Part shown: in pieces, positions 57,775 through 64,000 of the stretch
How positions within the stretch are numbered: the first letter of the stretch is position 1
Layout of the letters: the number at the start of each line of letters is the position of its first letter
From: Lichina pygmaea
Taxonomy: Eukaryota; Ascomycota; Lichinomycetes; Lichinales; Lichinaceae
Assembly (NCBI GenBank): GCA_963422465.1
Contig: OY730174.1
Coordinates: 1,426,001 to 1,490,000 of the forward strand
Direction of reading: 5' to 3'
Length of the DNA: 64,000 nt
Notes under the pieces: model-generated
The model's database searches: none
What the model saw: the letters and a program-made list of their open reading frames with translations, nothing else
Told to the model about the DNA's origin: nothing
Position numbers and translations under genes: made by a program

Positions 57775-57801
57775 CCCCCCCCCCCCCCCCCCCCCCCCCC
57801 C
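57775..57801. repeat. C27 homopolymer
   Basis: Uninterrupted C run on the + strand. Confidence 0.95.
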
Positions 57802-57954
57802 TCTCAAGCAGCACATCCAGACCATTCCAAGCCAATCTCAAGGCTCTCGACCCCAGCAACGCACCGTACGGTACGTACGCACAGAGTTACATGGCACGGT
57901 GTCGTTCGTGCGGGCATATACCCTCGTCGCTCTCCATCCTTGATGACTCGGCAG

Positions 57955-58025
57955 CCAATGTCCAGTGGCCAATGCCCAACGTCTAAAGGCCAACGGCCAA
58001 TGTCCAGCGGACAATGTCCAGCGCT
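57955..58025. repeat. Irregular minisatellite of AATGTCCAGYGG-like units
   Basis: Imperfect copies of CCAATGTCCAGTGG / CCAATGCCCAACG / CCAACGGCCAATGTCCAGCGG arranged head to tail. No coding signal. Confidence 0.75.
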
Positions 58026-59469
58026 TGTTGCTCTATCCCAAATCCTTGATCGCCCCATCCCAACCTCCCCTCACCATTCCCAGGACCCGGTGCCCCATTG
58101 CCTAATGCCCGCCATTGCTCCGTGCCCCTCACATACAGTAGTGCACGGAGGTACGCTGCATCAGATCCCGAAACGAACCATGCAAAACGACCATTATCGT
58201 CGACAGCGGGACGGCACCTACCTATTTACGGTACCCACCTACCTCCCCGTACTCCCTACGCACCCGCGACAAGCGGCATCCAAGCCACATACGTAAGACG
58301 ACTTACAGTAGGAGCAGACGTGACTAAAGTCGGCGAAGAGCTTCGAATTGAACCATCACCGCTATCGACTACCCGCGAAGATCGAGAACGTCCCGTCACG
58401 ACTCGAGACGCGAACAACGACGCGGACAAGTAGAAGGAAGACTGGAAAGATCGAAGACAGAAACAGGATTCAAGGGTGTATCAAGGAAAACCGCCGCCCC
58501 CCGAGCAAACACTGCTCCCCCCTCGTCCTTTCAGTAGATGGTTTCCAGACCGAAGAAACGCCGTGCGCTCCGGTCTTCTCCCCCAGCTTATTGAGTCCCT
58601 TGGCCCAGCCCTTCGTCGTATACCCCGGCTTTCTTCAACCGAATGAGAAAAGCACACACACCGCAAAAGAGGTGCTGGGGAGAAGAGGCTAGGCTTTGAA
58701 CACTCCAGTCAATCAAGACCAGAGCTCTTGACAGTCGAGGGAGGAAAGCTTCCAGAGTGCACTCGCTCTCGCTGGGAGCACGTTGCCGAGAAAAGGAAAA
58801 GGAAAAGAAAAAAAGAAGATTGTAATCGAGAAAGATTTAGACGGTGCAGGCGATCAGCTCCTGACCGAGTCGAATGCTGACGGAGCGGCCGTGGGGCTGG
58901 CGACCGCTGGGGTATTGTTTTGCAAGACTGAATTAAATGTCCCGTACCGATCCAGAGGTGCGAGGACTGCGCTGCTGAATGCTGATGGCCGACCAGAAAA
59001 CGCTCGCTGATCCTGATGCAAGACGGCTGGATGGACGAGTGGCGAATGCTGACTGATGCTGGGTAATCCGCTGCTGCGTCGTCTTCGTTCAAGTCGTCAT
59101 CGTGTCTGTTGAGTCGTTGTTTTTCTTCCGCTGCCGAAAAGACCGCTCTATCGAACCCCGGCCCATGCTGACAAGGCAAGCAGAAGAAGAGAGGGCGGTC
59201 GAGGTCGACATATCTATCAAGGGTTGTCTCGTGATGGCTGATATCGAGACGACACTCTTCTCTTTTTTTGCAGATTTTTCGTTTTCATCTTTTTTTTTTT
59301 TGCAAGGTTTTCGAGTATTTGACAGCAACAAAGCAAAGAAGATCGATCGCGTGGGCCGCCATTGACCTCTATGGTGCTCTTGTCTCGGCTGAGATGGGGA
59401 GAATAGTCGTCTCGTCGAACATTGTAGGATCATCTCGTCGTGATAGAGGAACGGCGGCGCTGCAATGGC

Positions 59470-62400
59470 TCAGTTCGGCCTGGAGCCGCTGGCTCCCTCG
59501 GCACCCTTGGGGCCCTTCTTGGAATTCTTGTTGTTGGTCCTCTTCTTGTTGCCGCAGTGATTGCCAGGACGGCTGAAGTTCGGGACGGCGGTTTTCTTCG
59601 GCGTAGCATGTTGAGGCTGCTGCTCACGAGATCCGGAAGCTTGAGCCGAGGCAGTCTTGCCACTGACCGGACTCGATCCGCCCGACTGAACATCAGTCTT
59701 CGACTGAGTTTCTTTCTTCGGCTTCTGCGTCGTGGTGTCCTTCTGCTCGCTCTTGAGGCCGTTGGTCCAGACGGATTCGGCGGGGGCTTTCGGAGCCTTT
59801 TTCATCGGACCAAACGAGCCGGCAAGCGGGTTCAATGTCGACTGCTTTGGCCCCTTCGACGGCGTTGCCGATCGGGCAGGCGGAAAAGTAGCCGCAGGCG
59901 GCGAGTTGCCAGGCGCAACACCCTCGGCTGGCGTCTCCATTCCGCTAGAGGTACCGCTGCGGTTCTCGATGGCGTTGATCTTGCCAGCAATGCGGCGCCC
60001 AAACGGAGTGCTCCGAATCGATTGCATGAACGGCTGGATGGCAGTGATCATGTAGATCTTCGTCTCAGGGTCGGCCCAGTCAAGCTGCGACGAACACCGC
60101 TGGTCAGCTCTCGGTCACGGCAGCGTTGGGGAACAGCACTCACGGCGGTCTGGATGACGTAGTTGGCGTACGAGTCTCGAATCAGCTTGGGTAGCTCGGT
60201 GGGGTTGAGAAGCTCGAAGATCAGTTTGCGGCGCGTGTCTGGGTCCGCGCTCCGGATAACCTGCCCAGGGTAAGTCTGGCGCTGTCTCGAGGAACCCGCA
60301 TCGGCAGGGTCGGACTCACCTTCTCCACCACGTTCGAGCTGAACTTGTGCTTCGACAGGATCGCAATCTCGCCAGTGAGCTTCGTTGCCAAGGTTTCGAC
60401 GTAGTTTGAATCACCGATGTCGACTGAGCCGGATGTCAGCAAGCTTCCCCTAGGCACGCTATGGAGGGGGAGCAGGGAACATACGGATGTACTGGACAAC
60501 GTAGTTGCCAAACGGATCCTTCACCAGCGAGAACATGTTCACGCAGATCTGACGGACCAGCTCCGCCTTCTGGAGGCCGGTCGCATGGTCGACGCAGCGC
60601 TGAAGAACGCAGCAGCCATGGCGATGAGTGCCGATGGCCACACAGTTGGCAGAGACGGCGTCGAAGATGAACTGAGGCGAAGGTTAGCATAGGGTCGCCG
60701 AAGCGGAAAGTCAAGGCTCACCGAAGAGTTGACCGAAGTCAGCCGATTCAGGCACTTCTGAATCACATGATTGCCGTTGACGTCCTGCACGAGCTCAACG
60801 ACACGCTCCGTAAGCGACCCGGTCACCGTTGTGATCTGTTCAGATGAGATGTCAGCCGCTCGTCGACGTCGATCACCGGCAAAGACGTCTCATACCTGCT
60901 CAGGAGCCGAGATGCACTCGATCATCTTCTGCAACGCTCGCGTGCCGTGCTGGTTGAGAGCAACGTTCGCGAGATCAGGCGCGGCGTTGTTGACGAGGGT
61001 CGTACGTTGCTCGTCATCGGTGTACTCAAGCAGTTTCTGGCAGAGATAGTTGCCAAACGGATCTATAGTCCTGTCAGTTTCCAGTTGCGGCAGTCGACAG
61101 TGGTCCGATTGACTTGCGACGTACCGGTCATCAGCTCGCTCATGTGGTCTTTGACCTCTTCGAAAATGAGAGTGATGCTGCTCTCTTTACGTTCGTCGAG
61201 CTTCTGCTGCAGGTATCGGCAGCCGTGCTGATCCTTGCATAGCGGATAGATCTCGCCGACTAGACTTTCGAGCTTCGCATTCACGAAACGGCCACCTGAA
61301 TCTTTACCTGTCAGCCAAAGGATCGCAGTCGTTGGGACGTGCTCAAGGCTTCACCACTATTGCCGCCATTGCCGTTGACATTGGCCTTGGCGTTGGCGTT
61401 GCCGCCGCCGCGTCGGCCCTGGTTGGTGCGGGGCCGGACTTCAGCACCCTGCCCGAAAGACACGGGCATCTGAGGCGGGAAAAATGGTGCGGGCATGGGG
61501 TACATCGGATGACCCATGGGCATGCTGTTCATTTGAGGTCCCATCACCGGCATGCCATAACCGTTGTAGAAGCCGGGATAGCCGAAAGGGGTGAATCCCC
61601 AGGGCGGCATCGGGATCGGAGTCGGCATTGGGCCGAACGGCGCTTGGTTGTTCGGCATGGCCGCCTGTCGGCGTTGGGAACGTCGGCGGCCGACCGCACG
61701 GGTTGCCGCTTGATCCTCGGCGTTGATGTTGCGGACAGACATCGCCGTCGAATTCGAGGCCGCGCCACGGGCCAGACCGCCAGATGGAGAAAGCACCTGA
61801 TGCGCGTCGGTCGAAGCTGCCAGTCCCATGGTGCCGGCATTCTCGCGGGTGTTGCGCATCGTGAGAATATCGTTCGACGAATACGACGACTGTAGCTTAG
61901 GAGGGACAGTACCGTTGGCCGTGGTGTTGACGAGCTCGGCTTCGGTGGGCATCGACTGAGCCGACTGGGAGTAGGCGTGCCTCTGCACATCGGTCAAGGT
62001 CCGCTCGAAGCGAACACGCCTCGCGGGCGAGATATTCGCTGGCTTGATCGCATGGGCAACACCCGTCTCGTCCGCGTCTTCCTCGTCGTCATCGTCATCT
62101 TCATCGTCGTCGTCGTCGTCGGCCGAGGCCGGCGACGACAAGAGGGTATTGCTGGGAAGGCTCAACTGAGAAGGTCGGTGATGGCCAGCGGAAGACCAGG
62201 TACCCGTTGACGGCTGGTGAACGGCAGCGTCCGACGAAGCCAGATCAAGCGCAGCCGACGAGGCCGAGAGCTGCGCAGAGTGAGTGTCAGTACGTGCAGC
62301 CCCCAGAGGGCCACGAGAGCGACCAGGGCGACACACCAGGCCTGGACGGTCGTCGCGGCGGACGAGGATAGGGAACTTGTCCTCGGTCGCGTTCATCTGG

Positions 62401-63966
62401 AGGTAGCTATTGACGTCGCTGGACGAGTCCCGATGGTCTCTTCTGGACGTCGATCTCTCCGACTCCTCGTCTCCAAAGAGGAACCGCGCCGTGTTAATCT
62501 GTCCAAAACCCAAGCTAGCCGAGGCTTCCGCATCATGATCAAGCATTGGCCGCAGACCGACGGCGGGCATCGAGTTGCGGTTGTGGCTGGAAGAGGTCAG
62601 CTGACACCGCTCGTGACAAAGCCTGCCACGGAATGACGAGGCAAAGGGCGGTCGCAGAGGAGGCGGGAGAAGGGGAGATCGATAGGGTGATGGATTGGGC
62701 GCGAAAGTGGACGAGAGGGGCGTGTGGAGACCTACGCGCCGGTAGAGCGCTGATGCAAGGCCTCCTCGACGTAATGGAGGTCCGAGTCATTCTCATCCGA
62801 GTTGCGCCGAGAACCAGGCACGGACTTGGACGCGGTCTTCGAAGGAACGAAGCTCGGCTCGGTCAGGATAGACGGTTGAGAGACACGCTTGGTCGCGATC
62901 GGAGTAGGAGCCGCGAGCGGCGGAAGGCCAGGGGGCGGCATAATGGACGAAGCCGAGTACCTGTTCGCGCGAGGAAAAGCGGAAGCAAAGCCCGACGACT
63001 CGCGCTGTTCTCCAGGCGTGGTCGGTTCGCTCTTCTTGCCTGCAGCGATCTGTGAGTTGAGGGCGGCCGTCATATCCGCAATCTCCTTGGCGTCCTTATG
63101 ATGCTGCCGTTCGATGCGAAGCATCTCGGCGTCGAACTTCTGCCGCTGATCACGCATGACGTCGATCTCGTTGCGCTTCTGATCCAGCTGCGGATGCGTG
63201 TTAGCAGGAAAGACATGGCCAATTGGAAAGCCATCGGACATCTGGGATGGTACTGACCCTATGTATCTTTTGTTGCGTCTTCAACGGGTCCGGCACGATC
63301 AGCCATCCTCCAGGAGGTCGACGCTTATGAGGTGGATTATAACGAAGCATTGCAAAGGAGGTAACAAAGGGGCAGAGAACGATGCGACTGGGCGTGGCAA
63401 TTGATAATCGTCGCAGACAGAGGGAACAGATACACGTAGGTAGACAGACCAGGGCAGATGGGATTGGCGAAGAGGAGATGGGGGCGAGAAGGGAAAGGTG
63501 AAGAGAAGGGAAAAAGAAGAGGCTGGGAGAGACGGGGAAGCTGTTGCAATGAGCAGACCTGCCATGAGCGAGGCGCATTGGACTCGTCGTGTGCGAAATC
63601 TGGGGGTAGGGCATGAAGCCCTGAACGGAAAAGGCCGAAAACAAAAATGCAACAGCCGGCAACAGGGTGGAGAGTAGCGGCGCTTCCTGGGCAACGTACT
63701 GCGTTAGAGAAGTCACGATCAGCGGGCATCGGAGCCGCGTGCCAATGTCCGTACGGGCTGATTGCTGGCATCGTGGTGGACGCCAGGGTCGATCGCCGGA
63801 TGAGTTCGGCGCGAGGCTCGCCACTCCGCCCAGCGGCGGTCGCCTGGTTTCCGTTGGACTCAGCGCCCGGCGTGTATGCCGCGAACGGCGACACGTTCGA
63901 CTCGGCCTGTAGATCGGCGAGCCATCCGTCGCTCTTGTGGTTCACGTGGCTGCGGTGGAAGGCCAT
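59470..63966 (-). CDS. Pumilio (PUF) family RNA-binding protein
   Basis: Exons in order: 63966-63700, 63620-63559, 63387-63258, 63187-62736, 62586-61355, 61295-61125, 61062-60896, 60835-60722, 60671-60485, 60423-60320, 60260-60144, 60084-59470. All phases match. The N-terminal half is disordered with a short coiled coil (QKRNEIDVMRDQRQKFDAEM). The C-terminal PUF domain has the repeats CKDQHGCRYLQQKLDE, DPFGNYLCQKLLEY, QHGTRALQKMIE, DVNGNHVIQKCLNR, HRHGCCVLQRCVDH, DPFGNYVVQYI, KHKFSSNVVEK and SYANYVIQTALDWA, the eight expected. The tail is Lys/Pro-rich. PUF proteins bind UGUA-type 3' UTR sites and repress translation; this resembles the Mpt5/Puf4 class. The three 5' exons are least certain, and the frame stays open upstream of 63966 to the window edge. 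Confidence 0.85.
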
Positions 63967-64000
63967 GACGTTGTCTTGCCTCCACGGCGAGCCTGGGTCA

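Larger units (their letters stand above)
56601..59469. other. Intergenic region with GATT run, C27 tract and minisatellite
   Basis: Contains GATT units at about 57255-57275, a C27 homopolymer at 57775-57801 and an irregular minisatellite at about 57955-58025. The right-hand 700 bases are probably the PUF gene's 3' region. Frames here show no recognisable motif. Confidence 0.5.

Overview
The window is nuclear DNA of a filamentous ascomycete (Pezizomycotina, probably Sordariomycetes; species not identifiable from the sequence alone). The evidence is short introns of about 45-130 bases with GT...CTRAY...YAG signals, strong G/C third-position codon use, a fungal lysine-pathway homocitrate synthase, a HeLo-like/NACHT/ankyrin STAND protein and Tad1-like LINE retrotransposons. 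Gene models were assembled by hand from reading frames, splice signals and remembered family sequences. Every joined frame closes in phase, but no transcript data were available.

Layout. 0-8 kb: a dense housekeeping block with the N-terminus of GET2 (-), SEC31 (-), a PPIE-type RRM protein (+), and a divergent pair of small nuclear-encoded respiratory-chain genes. The pair is an NDUFA4/MLRQ-like protein (-) and COX12 (+), both built from very short exons, including one of 3 bases. 8-25 kb: a possible decayed gene, homocitrate synthase (-), a Y-family (iota-like) DNA polymerase (-), an SMP/C2 lipid-transfer tether of the Mug190/tricalbin type (-), and acetyl-CoA synthetase (+). 25-28 kb: a transmembrane ADAM-type metalloprotease (+). 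28-44 kb: an accessory, transposon-bearing stretch with two LINE insertions (each with recognisable target-site duplications), a 0.93-kb repeat present twice, mitochondrial cardiolipin synthase CRD1 (+) and a STAND/NLR-like gene (-). 44-47 kb: the global corepressor CYC8/SSN6 (-). 47-59 kb: about 12 kb poor in genes and rich in microsatellites, homopolymers and GTAC-palindrome arrays, with one candidate unknown gene and a LINE ORF1 relic. 59-64 kb: a Pumilio/PUF translational regulator (-).

Functional themes. There is no operon or biosynthetic cluster. Several genes concern the early secretory pathway and membrane contacts (GET2, SEC31, the SMP/C2 protein) or mitochondria (COX12, the MLRQ-like protein, CRD1); this is most likely ordinary gene order. 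The most unusual signals are the microexons of the COX12/MLRQ pair, the P-loop of the STAND protein lying on its own 25-base exon, the AT-rich chimeric LINE, and the large tandem-repeat-rich desert next to CYC8.
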